This document shows, one piece after another, positions 41,984 to 50,889 of a stretch of 64,000 nt of DNA. Location: assembly GCA_024639905.1 (NCBI GenBank), contig JAHEGE010000001.1:186001-250000 (forward strand), read 5' to 3'. The stretch is from Gammaproteobacteria bacterium (lineage in GTDB: Bacteria; Pseudomonadota; Gammaproteobacteria; Pseudomonadales; Pseudohongiellaceae). The translations under genes and the position numbers were made by a program. The notes under the pieces are model-generated. The model saw only the letters and a list, made by a program, of their open reading frames with translations. It had not been told where the DNA came from and ran no database searches. Within the stretch, counting starts at the first letter, position 1. Each line of letters starts with the position of its first letter.

Positions 41984-42814
41984 TTAGAGAGGCTTCCTAA
42001 ACTTGAGCGTCATTCTGTCGCTTTCGCCTATTGCCTGATACTTTGCTCGGTCTGCATCACCCTGACTGTAACTAGGAGGCAGTGTCCACACTCCGCCCGG
42101 GTGGACTGTAGGGTCCATGGGATTAGCATTAATCTCGCTGCTCTCTACAAATTCGAAGCCCGCTGCAGCGGCGATTTTCTTCACATAGGCCTCGGTGACA
42201 TAGCCTGACGTGCGCATGACTTCCATGCCGGCGTCGGGTTTTGCTCTATGCTCAACGACCCCGAGCACTCCGCCTGGCTTGAGTGCCGCGAAGAACGTCG
42301 CGAAATACTCATGCTCTTGATCCGCCATAATCCAGTTGTGCACATTGCGGAAGGTGAGCGCCATGTCTGCGCTTTCTGCCGGTGCGATTACGACCTCATG
42401 TGGAGGGTTGAGGTGGCGGACTGTCACCTTGCCATAAAGCTCGGGCTCGGCGGTGATTTTGGCCTCGAACCCGCGCAGGTTTGGAGGCATATAGCTCGCA
42501 GTCGCGTTCGGTGAAAAATGCGCCGCATAGAACTTGCCGTTGTCGCGGACATAGGGCGCGATGATTTCTGTGTACCACCCTGTGGAGGGGAGGATTTCGA
42601 TAACAGTCATGTCCGGCTTAAGGCCGAAAAATTCGAGGGTCTCAACTGGGTTGCGTTGACCATTGCGCGCAATGTTCGTGGCGCTGCGATGATCGCCAGC
42701 GGCTAGCTGTTCGAGACTTGCGTGGCCACCACCGTGGTGATCGGCGAGCGCGGGTAGCGCGAACAGCAGGCTGCTCGCAACGAGTGTATGGGAAATGGCT
42801 TTAGTGAGTGACAT
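41984..42814 (-). CDS. Exported class I methyltransferase-like protein (COG4798 type)
   Basis: 276 residues with a clear signal peptide (SLTKAISHTLVASSLLFALP, cleavage ALA-DHHGGGH) before a SAM-methyltransferase-like fold: LKPDMTVIEILPSTGWYTEI (motif I region), PAESADMALTFRNVHNW, ALKPGGVLGVVEHRAKP and AAAGFEFVESSEINAN. This matches the predicted-methyltransferase family COG4798, whose export is puzzling because SAM is cytoplasmic. I start at 42814 rather than 42847 because the signal peptide then begins normally. Mature N-terminus is His-rich (DHHGGGHA). First of the three-gene operon with the SDR and isomerase-like protein. Substrate unknown. Confidence 0.82.
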   Translation of the reverse strand: MSLTKAISHTLVASSLLFALPALADHHGGGHASLEQLAAGDHRSATNIARNGQRNPVETLEFFGLKPDMTVIEILPSTGWYTEIIAPYVRDNGKFYAAHFSPNATASYMPPNLRGFEAKITAEPELYGKVTVRHLNPPHEVVIAPAESADMALTFRNVHNWIMADQEHEYFATFFAALKPGGVLGVVEHRAKPDAGMEVMRTSGYVTEAYVKKIAAAAGFEFVESSEINANPMDPTVHPGGVWTLPPSYSQGDADRAKYQAIGESDRMTLKFRKPL

Positions 42815-43017
42815 GCGTGCTCCGATAGGCTGTTGTTCAGAGCTCAAAGCTAGCCTAAACCGCCCGCGAAGTCACCTTGCGTAATCCACATTCGCCTTTG
42901 GAAAACCAAGGCGGCGGCAGTGATCATCAAGTGAATTAGCTAATGGGCCGCGGTGTCGATAGACTTCGCCTACTCACACATTCATGCCCCTAAGCTGGGC
43001 AGCGGTCAGGAAAAGCA

Positions 43018-45390
43018 ATGAACCCGACGACGAATTCGACGCCAGAGCAGCTAGCACTCGAAAGGGCATTACGCGCCGCAGAGGACGCTAAGCACGGCAG
43101 CTACGACAAGCGCACAGAGCACATCGATTCTGAGGGTCGCGGCGTGTTTATCAACCGCCTTATCCGCGAAGACTCGCCTTATTTATTGCAACATGCTCAC
43201 AACCCAGTGAACTGGTATGCCTGGGGCGATGAGGCATTCGCCACGGCGCGCGAGCAAGATAAACCCATTTTTCTGTCCATCGGCTACTCCACTTGTCATT
43301 GGTGCCATGTGATGGAGGTTGAGAGTTTCGACAATCCTGACGTCGCGGCGGTGCTGAATGAGCATTTCATCAGCATTAAGATGGATAGAGAGCAGTATCC
43401 GGATGTCGATGAAGCCTACATGACCGGCGTACAAATCATGACCGGTCACGGCGGTTGGCCAATGTCTAATCTGCTGCTTCCGAGCGGCGAGCCTTTCTTC
43501 GGCGCGACGTATTTTCCGGCCCAGCAGTTTATTGCCATTCTTAATCAGGTGGTGGTGGCATGGCGCGATAAGCGCGAAGAACTCGAAACCAGCGCGCAGC
43601 AGGTGCAGAAGGCGATCGAAAAAATCCTCGGCGACCGTGAGCAAGTCTCGGCGCTAGATGCAGGCTTATTTGAAAGCACGGTAGACATGCTATTACAGCG
43701 GGAAGACAAAGAGCGTGGCGGTTTAGCTGGAGCGCCGAAATTTCCTCAGGAACCGCTGCTCTTGCTGCTGTTGGAAGCCGCGCGAGAGGGCTCGACCGGC
43801 GCCTTGGGCTTCGTCGATCGTGCGCTTGAGGCGATGGCGCGTGGCGGGATCTATGATCAGGTCGCAGGCGGTTTCGCGCGCTATAGCGTGGATGAAGAAT
43901 GGCTTGTTCCGCATTTTGAGAAAATGCTCTACAACCAATCGCAGTTGGGTGCAGCCTACCTCGAGGCGTATCAACTGACTCGCAAGCCGTTTTTCCTGCG
44001 TGTGCTGACGCAGACTCTCGACTACGTGCTGCGTGACATGCAGCGTCCGGAGGGCGGTTTCTATTCAGCCACAGACGCCGACAGCGAAGGCGAGGAGGGT
44101 GTGTTTTTTACGTGGAGCCTCGATGAGCTAAAAGCTGCGCTAAATGCCGAAGACTACGCCTTCGTGTGCGAGGTTTATGGACCGACGCTATTGGGGAATT
44201 TCGAGGGCTCTAATATCCTCTTCCTGGAGCGGCCACCCCGCGAGAACGACTACGCGCGCCTCGACAGAATCCTCGCCGAGCTGTATTCACAGCGCGAGCA
44301 GCGCATCCATCCGCTGCGCGATGACAAGCTGATTGTCGCCTGGAGCGGTGCAATGGCGTCGACTCTCGCCCGCGCGGGTTACGCACTGAACAATGCAAAC
44401 TGGCTAGACGCGGCGCATCGTGCCGTGCAGATTATGCTGGCGCAGAATGTAGGCAGTGACGGCAGCGTGCGGCGGATCGCGCTTAACGGCACCGTGTCCA
44501 TTAACGGCCAATTAGAAGACTACGCGAATCTCGCCGAGGCGCTTATCGCGCTGGCAGACACACAGCCCCGCGATGCGATGCCTGCACTGCTAACCACGGC
44601 GCGCAAAGTCGTCAGCAAAATGCTCGAAGCGTTTTGGGATGAGGCGAGTCAGGGTTTCTTTTTGGGGCCAGCCGAACAGATTGGTCCTCGGCTTACGCGC
44701 TCGAAAAGCGCAAGTGATGGCGCCACCTTGTCGCCGGTGGCCACCGCGCTTCGCTGCCTGCATTTGCTCGCTGAGCGTCACGAGATTGCCGCGGATGCTC
44801 AAACAAACCACGAGGACACTGACCCCGCTATCGACTATGGCGACTTCCTGCGTAGGGGTTTGCTTGCCGTCAGCGGACAGCTCAACGAGCACCCGCTGAG
44901 TCACGCGAGCCTCTTGCGGCTGCATGCCGAAATAGAACAGCCCCCTCGTGGGCGGCAGGTGTTGTTAGACGGAGGCCGCGCCAAACTAGCGGTGCTAGGT
45001 GAGGTTGGAGCGCAGAGTGTCGAAAGTAGGGTGAGTAGGGTGGTAGAGATTGAACTGCAGCTCGCACAGGGCTGGCATGTCTCCATCGACCCAGCTGCTA
45101 GCGCCTCGCTGCCTCTGGCTATAAGTGTGCAAGAGGCGGGCTGGGCCGTCGAGTCCATCGCCTACCCGGATGCGAGTGGCGGGCAGTTGCAAGGCGCGCA
45201 GCGTATCCATTTGGTCTTGAGACCTGATGCGCCTGAACTATCCCAAGAGCCTACGACAGAATCCTCTACAGAACGCGCGGCCGAAGACCCTCGAGAACCG
45301 ATAGACCAAACCCTGCGTCTCGAGTTCGGCGTGCAGCTTTGCAGCGAGTCCGAATGTCTTTTGCTGTGCAGCTGCAGCCTGCTGGTCTAA
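43018..45390 (+). CDS. DUF255 (YyaL/SSP411) thioredoxin-fold protein with extra C-terminal DsbD-alpha-like domain
   Basis: 790 residues. The N-terminal DUF255 domain (~35-200) has [20 protein letters not shown], the CxxC C93-H-W-C96 in [35 protein letters not shown] and [13 protein letters not shown]. An alpha/alpha six-barrel follows ([69 protein letters not shown]). The last ~115 residues (~673-790) read like DsbD-alpha: [33 protein letters not shown], then Cys775 and Cys780 in LCSESECLL, plus C784 and C786. No signal peptide is seen, so it is probably cytosolic. Function of the family is unclear; thiol redox or sugar epimerase-like activity have been suggested. Confidence 0.88.
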   Translation: MNPTTNSTPEQLALERALRAAEDAKHGSYDKRTEHIDSEGRGVFINRLIREDSPYLLQHAHNPVNWYAWGDEAFATAREQDKPIFLSIGYSTCHWCHVMEVESFDNPDVAAVLNEHFISIKMDREQYPDVDEAYMTGVQIMTGHGGWPMSNLLLPSGEPFFGATYFPAQQFIAILNQVVVAWRDKREELETSAQQVQKAIEKILGDREQVSALDAGLFESTVDMLLQREDKERGGLAGAPKFPQEPLLLLLLEAAREGSTGALGFVDRALEAMARGGIYDQVAGGFARYSVDEEWLVPHFEKMLYNQSQLGAAYLEAYQLTRKPFFLRVLTQTLDYVLRDMQRPEGGFYSATDADSEGEEGVFFTWSLDELKAALNAEDYAFVCEVYGPTLLGNFEGSNILFLERPPRENDYARLDRILAELYSQREQRIHPLRDDKLIVAWSGAMASTLARAGYALNNANWLDAAHRAVQIMLAQNVGSDGSVRRIALNGTVSINGQLEDYANLAEALIALADTQPRDAMPALLTTARKVVSKMLEAFWDEASQGFFLGPAEQIGPRLTRSKSASDGATLSPVATALRCLHLLAERHEIAADAQTNHEDTDPAIDYGDFLRRGLLAVSGQLNEHPLSHASLLRLHAEIEQPPRGRQVLLDGGRAKLAVLGEVGAQSVESRVSRVVEIELQLAQGWHVSIDPAASASLPLAISVQEAGWAVESIAYPDASGGQLQGAQRIHLVLRPDAPELSQEPTTESSTERAAEDPREPIDQTLRLEFGVQLCSESECLLLCSCSLLV

Positions 45391-45448
45391 ACGCCCGCAT
45401 TCACTGCCTTAGCTTGTTTTTGCCGCGGCGGGAGTTTACCCTTCGCGC

Positions 45449-45919
45449 ATGTCTTTGCTCACCATCACAGTGCCAGAAAAAACGACGCGCCAGCGAGTGG
45501 CCGGCGTGCTGTGTTTAATCGTGTGCGTCCTATTCAATGTCTCAGCACTCGCCGAGGTCGTAGCCCATAACGAGCACGCCCACAGCGGGCATGCTCAGGA
45601 TGAGCGCAGTCATAGCCCGCAGGCGCCCAGCGCCCACAAGACCAGCGCCCACAAGCATGCTGAAGACCATGCCATGGCTGGCGAGCAACAAGACTGCCAC
45701 GGCAGCGAGGCGGTTGACGCGTCAGCGGCAATCTCGCCAGCCGAGGCAAGCGAGAGTGACTGTGTTTGCGAAGAAGTCTGCTGCCCGAGTTCGGCACACC
45801 TCGTTCAACTTCGCCCCCTAGACACGGGTTCGATACCGAAAGCACAGCTTGGCGTTCTCAAAACCCACTACCGTTCTATCACCTTAGACCTCGTTCTCCC
45901 ACCGCCCGATTTCTCTTAA
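45449..45919 (+). CDS. His/Cys-rich CopL-like exported protein
   Basis: 156 residues. A hydrophobic segment (VAGVLCLIVCVLFNVSALAE) works as signal or anchor. The next ~75 residues are very His-rich (HNEHAHSGHAQDERSH, AHKTSAHKHAEDHAM) and then a Cys cluster SDCVCEEVCCP follows; a predicted beta tail ends PPPDFS. Composition and its place 105 bp upstream of a multicopper oxidase fit the CopL-type copper-binding or copper-responsive leader proteins of cop operons (known in Xanthomonas); similarity is compositional, so the name is only suggested. No good Shine-Dalgarno is visible. Confidence 0.7.
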   Translation: MSLLTITVPEKTTRQRVAGVLCLIVCVLFNVSALAEVVAHNEHAHSGHAQDERSHSPQAPSAHKTSAHKHAEDHAMAGEQQDCHGSEAVDASAAISPAEASESDCVCEEVCCPSSAHLVQLRPLDTGSIPKAQLGVLKTHYRSITLDLVLPPPDFS

Positions 45920-45933
45920 ATAAAAATGACACG

Positions 45934-45954
45934 CGGCATTCTGCCGTTTTCATT
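45934..45954 (+). terminator. Small hairpin between CopL-like gene and multicopper oxidase
   Basis: Stem CGGCA/TGCCG (45934-45938 with 45942-45946), loop TTC, followed by TTTTCATT. It looks like a weak terminator or attenuator and would limit read-through from the CopL-like gene into the oxidase gene 70 nt later. Confidence 0.45.
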
Positions 45955-46024
45955 ATTTGCTTCGCTTAGGCGTTTGTTTCGACGTGCTTATACACGCCCA
46001 GCGAAGAAATTTTAGGAGTTATCC

Positions 46025-48217
46025 ATGGGCATTTTTTCCTACGCAAGGCGCTCGCTCGCACTGTGTCTCGTTATCTTTGTATCCTGTGCCGCAGGCGTTG
46101 CACACGCTGCGCTGGTTGAATACGACCTCACCATAGACTCGCTCACCGTCAGCGAAGGCGGCGTGTCTACGCAGGCGTTAGCGATCGATGCGCAGATTCC
46201 AGCGCCCACCCTCAGCGCCACGCGCGGCGACACAATGCGCGTGACCTTTACTAATCAGCTAGACGTCGCAGCTTCGATTCATTGGCATGGCTTGCTGCTC
46301 CCGGGCGACCAAGACGGCGTGCCGTACCTAAATACCGCCCCGATTCTCGCGGGTCAGAGTTTCACTTTCGAATTTCCAGTCATCCAAAGTGGCACTTACT
46401 GGTATCACTCGCACACGGATTTGCAGATCCAGCGGGGAGTTTATGGCTCTCTCGTTTTTAGAGAGCAGGAGCTGTCTGACCAGGGTCACGCGGCCCATAG
46501 TACTGGCCACGGCGGTCATGGCAGCGTCGATCGGGCTGCATCGCCCAGCTCTGCTGCGCTGCAAGAGGCGGTGGTGCTTTTCTCTGACTGGATAAATGAA
46601 GCGCCTAGCGCCGTGCTCGCCAATCTTAAGAAAGACGACGATTACTACGCGTTTAAGAAGAATAACGTGCAGAGTTGGGACAGAGTGTTGGCGGCCGGCA
46701 CCCCCGCCATTAGCAATCGCCTGAATCAGTCGTTCACGCGCATGGGGCCGATGGATCTTGCCGACGTAGCCTATGACGCCTTCCTCGCCAACGGGCAGCG
46801 GATCGCCGAGGTCGCGGTTGCGGATCTGAGTGCGGCTGAGATGAAACTCCGCCTCGTGAATGGGTCTACGTCGAGCTATTTCGATATTGAATACGCGGGC
46901 GGGCCGATGCGAATCGTTGCCGCCGACGGTCAAGCGGTAGAGCCGCTGCTCGTTACGCGACTGCGCATGGCAACCGCCGAAACCTACGATGTGATTGTGC
47001 CGCTGGTGCAAGGCCAGGCGTTTGAGCTGCGCGCGACCTCCATCGACGGCAGTGGCTTTAGCCGAACCTTTGTTGGCGGTGGCACGCGCGTCGCGGCGCC
47101 GACGCTTCCGCGGCCTAACTTGTTACTGCCCATGCACTCGATGGCCTCGCATGAGATGAGCGCGCAAGCCGAAGATCACTCGGGCCACGGCGGCATGCAT
47201 GAGATGAGCGCGCAAGCCGAAGATCACTCGGGTCACGGCGGCATGCACGATATGGCGCCAGCCGCGGTTATTGAGCATCTGACAGACTACGCTGCATTGA
47301 CCGCGCTGCAGGACACATCGCTGCCCTCGGATCGTCCTCTGCGCACTATACCTCTCGCGCTAACGGGAAATATGCAGCGCTATGTATGGGGTTTCGATGG
47401 GCTTAGCCAGCGTGAAGATCCGCGACTGTTAGTCCAAGCGGGCGACAGGGTCCGGTTAGAACTGAGTAATCAGACGATGATGCATCATCCTATTCATCTG
47501 CACGGACATTTCTTTCGCGTGATTAATGGGCAAGGTGCGCGCAGTCCGCTCAAACACACCGTCGATGTGCCGCCGATGGGCAGCGTGACTATCGAGTTTT
47601 CCGCAACCGAGAATCAAGACTGGCTATTTCACTGTCATAATCAATACCACATGAAATCTGGCATGAACCGAGTCATAAGCTATGTCGATAGTTCTACTTT
47701 CGACACGCCCATGGCTGCCGCCATTCTGCCCGCGCGCCGCTGGTATTCGCGCAATTCGCTGCGCGGGCAGAGCAATGTACTCGGCATTGATGCTCTGTTA
47801 ATGGATGAGCGTCACAGCTTGATGTTGGAAGCAGACTCGTCTTTAAAGTCTCACAGGGACGAGATGGAGGTGCGCGCGTCCTACACCTATCAGCTCACTC
47901 GTTTCGTCGCACCGTTTGTGAGTACCGAATACCGCGAGCATCAAGGAGCCGATAATGAGGCGCGCATCTTCGCCGGATTAAGAATTATGCTGCCGCTGTT
48001 TATTGATAGCGAATGGGGCTTCGATGACGCAGGCGATGCGCGTTTAGAACTGGGCTCTGGGTTGCAGCTTACGCGGAGGGTGTCGATGGATTGGCGCTGG
48101 AATACCGATAACGAACATCGTTACGGCGTTGCCTTCAATCTGACTAAACGCACAGCTTTGACGATTGGAAATGATTCTGAATTTGGGGCAGGTCTCGGAG
48201 TGAGTTACCTGTTCTGA
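46025..48217 (+). CDS. CopA-type multicopper oxidase fused to CopB-like beta-barrel
   Basis: 730 residues with a strong Shine-Dalgarno (TTAGGAGTTATCC) and a signal peptide (ARRSLALCLVIFVSCAAGVA). The oxidase part (~30-565) has copper ligands in SIHWHGLLLPGDQDGVP, GTYWYHSHTDLQIQRGVYG, MMHHPIHLHGHFFRV and WLFHCHNQYHMKSGM (type 1 Cys, His and Met). Met/His-rich tandem segments lie near residues 370-415. The last ~155 residues (~575-730) do not belong to multicopper oxidases: alternating beta strands such as MEVRASYTYQLTRFVAPFVS, ARIFAGLRIMLPLFI, DWRWNTDNEHRYGVAFNLTK, ending in Phe (GLGVSYLF), as for outer-membrane barrels and CopB C-termini. Probably periplasmic/outer-membrane copper(I) oxidation and detoxification. 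Confidence 0.88.
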   Translation: MGIFSYARRSLALCLVIFVSCAAGVAHAALVEYDLTIDSLTVSEGGVSTQALAIDAQIPAPTLSATRGDTMRVTFTNQLDVAASIHWHGLLLPGDQDGVPYLNTAPILAGQSFTFEFPVIQSGTYWYHSHTDLQIQRGVYGSLVFREQELSDQGHAAHSTGHGGHGSVDRAASPSSAALQEAVVLFSDWINEAPSAVLANLKKDDDYYAFKKNNVQSWDRVLAAGTPAISNRLNQSFTRMGPMDLADVAYDAFLANGQRIAEVAVADLSAAEMKLRLVNGSTSSYFDIEYAGGPMRIVAADGQAVEPLLVTRLRMATAETYDVIVPLVQGQAFELRATSIDGSGFSRTFVGGGTRVAAPTLPRPNLLLPMHSMASHEMSAQAEDHSGHGGMHEMSAQAEDHSGHGGMHDMAPAAVIEHLTDYAALTALQDTSLPSDRPLRTIPLALTGNMQRYVWGFDGLSQREDPRLLVQAGDRVRLELSNQTMMHHPIHLHGHFFRVINGQGARSPLKHTVDVPPMGSVTIEFSATENQDWLFHCHNQYHMKSGMNRVISYVDSSTFDTPMAAAILPARRWYSRNSLRGQSNVLGIDALLMDERHSLMLEADSSLKSHRDEMEVRASYTYQLTRFVAPFVSTEYREHQGADNEARIFAGLRIMLPLFIDSEWGFDDAGDARLELGSGLQLTRRVSMDWRWNTDNEHRYGVAFNLTKRTALTIGNDSEFGAGLGVSYLF
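47150..47245 (+). repeat. 48-bp tandem duplication encoding a Met/His-rich copper-binding segment
   Basis: Two adjacent 48-bp units (47150-47197 and 47198-47245) differ at one base and encode HEMSAQAEDHSGHGGM twice. A third start (HDMAP) follows. Such Met/His repeats in CopA-like proteins bind copper ions. Confidence 0.97.
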
Positions 48218-48229
48218 CCAGGCATTAAC

Positions 48230-48265
48230 CGGGCTTGCGATGACGCAAGCCCGTCCATTTTATTT
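48230..48265 (+). terminator. Rho-independent terminator of the multicopper oxidase gene
   Basis: A perfect 10-bp stem CGGGCTTGCG/CGCAAGCCCG (48230-48239 with 48244-48253), loop ATGA, is followed by TCCATTTTATTT. It lies 12 nt after the stop and before the convergent hydrolase gene. Confidence 0.88.
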
Positions 48266-48289
48266 AGGCTGAACCCTGCCGAGTAGAGA

Positions 48290-49429
48290 CTACTGCGGAG
48301 TGTTCGCGGCAGCAAAATCGGTGCTGAGGCTGCTGCTGATGACTTGGCTGGCAGACGCGCGAGTCGCGTCATCATTACCGAACACCGACTCAAAAAATGC
48401 CAAAACCCCAACGCTGGTAATCATCTGCTGCTCACCCGGGTGCAGGGCCTGTTCGTCAGGCGTGATGCTGCACACGCCCGGGGCGCTGGGGTCGGGCACG
48501 ATGCCTTCCGCGGCGCCGCCTAGCAGCAGTATCGTGTCGTTAGGGTCGGTGTCCAGGTTCGCGAGTACCGCAGCGCAGCCGAGGCCGTCGGGGTGCTTCA
48601 TGAAACGGAACAGGGGCTCGGAGACTGCGCCGAAACCCAAGTGCGTGCCGCCGTCGATGGCGAGCAGGCTGCCGTTGTCGATGAGGCTTGGAATCGGCGC
48701 TGCGTTGGCGTCAAAATTAATGAGGTGGTCGAGCGTGCCGGCGATCATCAAAAACGGCACATCGCTGTGCGAGAAAAAGGTACCAGTAAAGCCCACCGTG
48801 GGGCCGGCAATCGACACCGCTGCTGCGATGCGCGGGTCGCGCAGCGTGGGGTGATAAGTCGCAATCTCGGTAGTGAGCCCGCCGAGTGAGTAACCCATAA
48901 GTCCTATGCGGGCTGTGTCTATGCTGCCGGCGAAAGGCTTGGCGTCGCCATTGAGCGCGATAATCGAGTCGATGAGGAAACTGACATCCCCCGGCTGGTT
49001 GATCACATCTACCGAGTTCGGGCCGCCGGGCGCGCCGGCAAAAGTGAGCGGGTAGTCGGCCGCTGCGACCACATAGCCGTGGCTGGCGAGCAGCTCGGCG
49101 GCGTAGCTGAGATCGGTGCGGGTCGAGGTGAATCCGTGGCTGTGAATGACCAGCGGATGGGCGCCTTCTGCATTGGTGGGATACCACAGGGTCGTGGTCA
49201 GCGTGCGTTCATCGGTGCCCGCGTAATCGCGATTAGCAGGGGTGGCGCGGCTCTGATCAACGAACACCGTGTCTAGAGTAGCGGTGGCATAGGGCCCAGG
49301 TTGTAGCCACTGAGCGGACACCGATTCTGCTGCGGGAGCCTGCGGCCCCGTGGCCAGGTAAGTGATCAAGCCCGCGCCAAAGGCGAGGACGACGAGCGCG
49401 CAGAGTGTGAGGGCAATTTTGCGTAACAT
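48290..49429 (-). CDS. Secreted or membrane-anchored alpha/beta hydrolase (lipase/PAF-acetylhydrolase-like)
   Basis: 379 residues with an N-terminal hydrophobic helix (KIALTLCALVVLAFGAGLIT). Hydrolase fold: TTTLWYPTNAEGAHPLVIHS with HSHGFTSTRTDL, AAADYPLTFAGAPGG, nucleophile elbow IGLMGYSLGGLTTEIAT, likely acid in MIAGTLDHLINFDAN and likely His in AIDGGTHLGFGAV. It resembles dienelactone hydrolase/PAF-acetylhydrolase esterases; substrate unknown. An AGGTGA Shine-Dalgarno precedes the ATG. Two Cys (GLGCAAVL, GVCSITP) could form a disulfide. Convergent with the copper oxidase gene. Confidence 0.82.
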   Translation of the reverse strand: MLRKIALTLCALVVLAFGAGLITYLATGPQAPAAESVSAQWLQPGPYATATLDTVFVDQSRATPANRDYAGTDERTLTTTLWYPTNAEGAHPLVIHSHGFTSTRTDLSYAAELLASHGYVVAAADYPLTFAGAPGGPNSVDVINQPGDVSFLIDSIIALNGDAKPFAGSIDTARIGLMGYSLGGLTTEIATYHPTLRDPRIAAAVSIAGPTVGFTGTFFSHSDVPFLMIAGTLDHLINFDANAAPIPSLIDNGSLLAIDGGTHLGFGAVSEPLFRFMKHPDGLGCAAVLANLDTDPNDTILLLGGAAEGIVPDPSAPGVCSITPDEQALHPGEQQMITSVGVLAFFESVFGNDDATRASASQVISSSLSTDFAAANTPQ

Positions 49430-49533
49430 GGGGTCACCTAACTCATTGTTTTTTGTGTTCAGAATAGCCGGCCATTGTCGCCGAAAGGAGTGTCTGAGTA
49501 AACTGCGGCACAGGGCTGTGGCGCCGCCGGAAG

Positions 49534-50280
49534 TTAGGCCTGGAGCAGGCTTGCGAGGAACTCGGGCACCGTTTGCGAGGCCATGCCGTAACGATGCTCA
49601 TCGAAGCGCGAGCCTGTTTGCTCGAGGTTAAGCTCAACAGTGTGCGCGCCCGCCTGCCGTGCTAGGTGATGAAAGCCCGCGGCGGGGTAGACATTACCCG
49701 AGGTGCCAATGGCCACGAAGAGATCGCAGCGCGCGAGTGCTGCCTCGATCGTGGCCATGGCAAGCGGCATTTCGCCGAACCAGACGATGTGTGGGCGCAG
49801 ATTGCCGGGGCCGCAGCAGCAGCGGCACACCGAGTCGAAGCCGAGGTCGTCTGCGCAGTCAAAGGTAAGGCCGCTGTTCACGCAGCGGCTCTTAAGCAGC
49901 TCCCCATGCATGTGAATGAGTGCGTCTGAGCCGGCGCGCTCGTGTAAATTGTCGACGTTTTGGGTGACTAATAAGAACTCGCCGCTGCGCTCAGTAAGCG
50001 CGTGTTCGAAGCGCGCCAGCGCACTGTGGGCGGGATTCGGTGCAATCGCACGCGTGAGCAGCTGACGCCGGCGCTGATTGTAAAAATCGTAGACCAGGCT
50101 TGGGTTGCGGGCGAAACCCTCGGGTGAGGCGACGTCCTCTATGCGGTGCTCTTCCCACAGTCCGTCGCTGGCGCGAAAGGTGCGAATGCCCGACTCGGCG
50201 GAGACGCCGGCGCCGGTGAGCACGACAACCGAGCGCGGCGCTTGAATCGTATGGATCGCGTTGTGAACAGAAGCTGTCAC
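49534..50280 (-). CDS. cobB: NAD-dependent protein deacylase, class III sirtuin
   Basis: Removes acyl groups (acetyl, probably succinyl) from protein lysines using NAD. 248 residues, GTG start at 50280 with an AGGAAA Shine-Dalgarno. Sirtuin motifs: [33 protein letters not shown], catalytic His in LIHMHGELL, zinc Cys in SRCVNSG and [34 protein letters not shown]. The Tyr and Arg of FYNQRRRQL match the class III (desuccinylase) signature of E. coli CobB. An extra Cys (RCCC) lies in the zinc ribbon. Confidence 0.95.
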   Translation of the reverse strand: MTASVHNAIHTIQAPRSVVVLTGAGVSAESGIRTFRASDGLWEEHRIEDVASPEGFARNPSLVYDFYNQRRRQLLTRAIAPNPAHSALARFEHALTERSGEFLLVTQNVDNLHERAGSDALIHMHGELLKSRCVNSGLTFDCADDLGFDSVCRCCCGPGNLRPHIVWFGEMPLAMATIEAALARCDLFVAIGTSGNVYPAAGFHHLARQAGAHTVELNLEQTGSRFDEHRYGMASQTVPEFLASLLQA

Positions 50281-50385
50281 TCAATTTCCTATTGATGCCT
50301 AGTTAAACTGCCTTGCATGAGTATAATCCATCGGCATTTCTGAGCTGCGGATTAGCCGCAGCCACCCGCCACAGTGGAGACAGCC

Positions 50386-50889
50386 ATGACGACAGCCGCC
50401 GCGCCAAAAGCCCCTCAACACCCCAAAATAGGCAAGCTCGCGCCTGCCTTTAGCCTGCTAGACCAGAATGGCGCGAAGGTCAGCCTCAAGGACTACAAGG
50501 GTAAGGCTGCTGTGGTGCTGTATTTCTACCCCAAGGCGATGACCCCCGGCTGTACCGTGCAAGCCTGCGGCCTGCGCGACACCAAGGCCGAGCTCGAAAA
50601 GCTCGGTGCGGTCGCGATTGGTATGAGTCCCGATTCTGTCGCGCGGTTGGCGAAGTTCGAAGACAAGCACGACCTCAATTTCACACTGCTGTCCGACGAA
50701 GACCACGCGGTGGCGGACAAGTACGGCGTGTGGGGGCTCAAGAAGTTCATGGGCAAAGAGTTCATGGGCCTGATTCGCACCACGTTTATCATCAGCAAAG
50801 AGGGCAAGCTGGTGCGCATCATGGACAAGTTCAAAACTAAAACTCATCACGACGATGTGATCGCAGCGCTGACGGAGTTAAACGACTAA
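50386..50889 (+). CDS. bcp: Thiol peroxidase Bcp (atypical 2-Cys peroxiredoxin)
   Basis: Reduces peroxides with thioredoxin. 167 residues from the ATG at 50386 with a GGAGA Shine-Dalgarno; a GTG 12 nt upstream is less likely. KIGKLAPAFSLLDQNGAKVS, the active site FYPKAMTPGCTVQACGLRDT with peroxidatic Cys and resolving Cys five residues later exactly as in E. coli Bcp, and IRTTFIISKEGKLVRIMDKF. The TAATG overlap with the next gene shows coupled translation. Confidence 0.97.
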   Translation: MTTAAAPKAPQHPKIGKLAPAFSLLDQNGAKVSLKDYKGKAAVVLYFYPKAMTPGCTVQACGLRDTKAELEKLGAVAIGMSPDSVARLAKFEDKHDLNFTLLSDEDHAVADKYGVWGLKKFMGKEFMGLIRTTFIISKEGKLVRIMDKFKTKTHHDDVIAALTELND

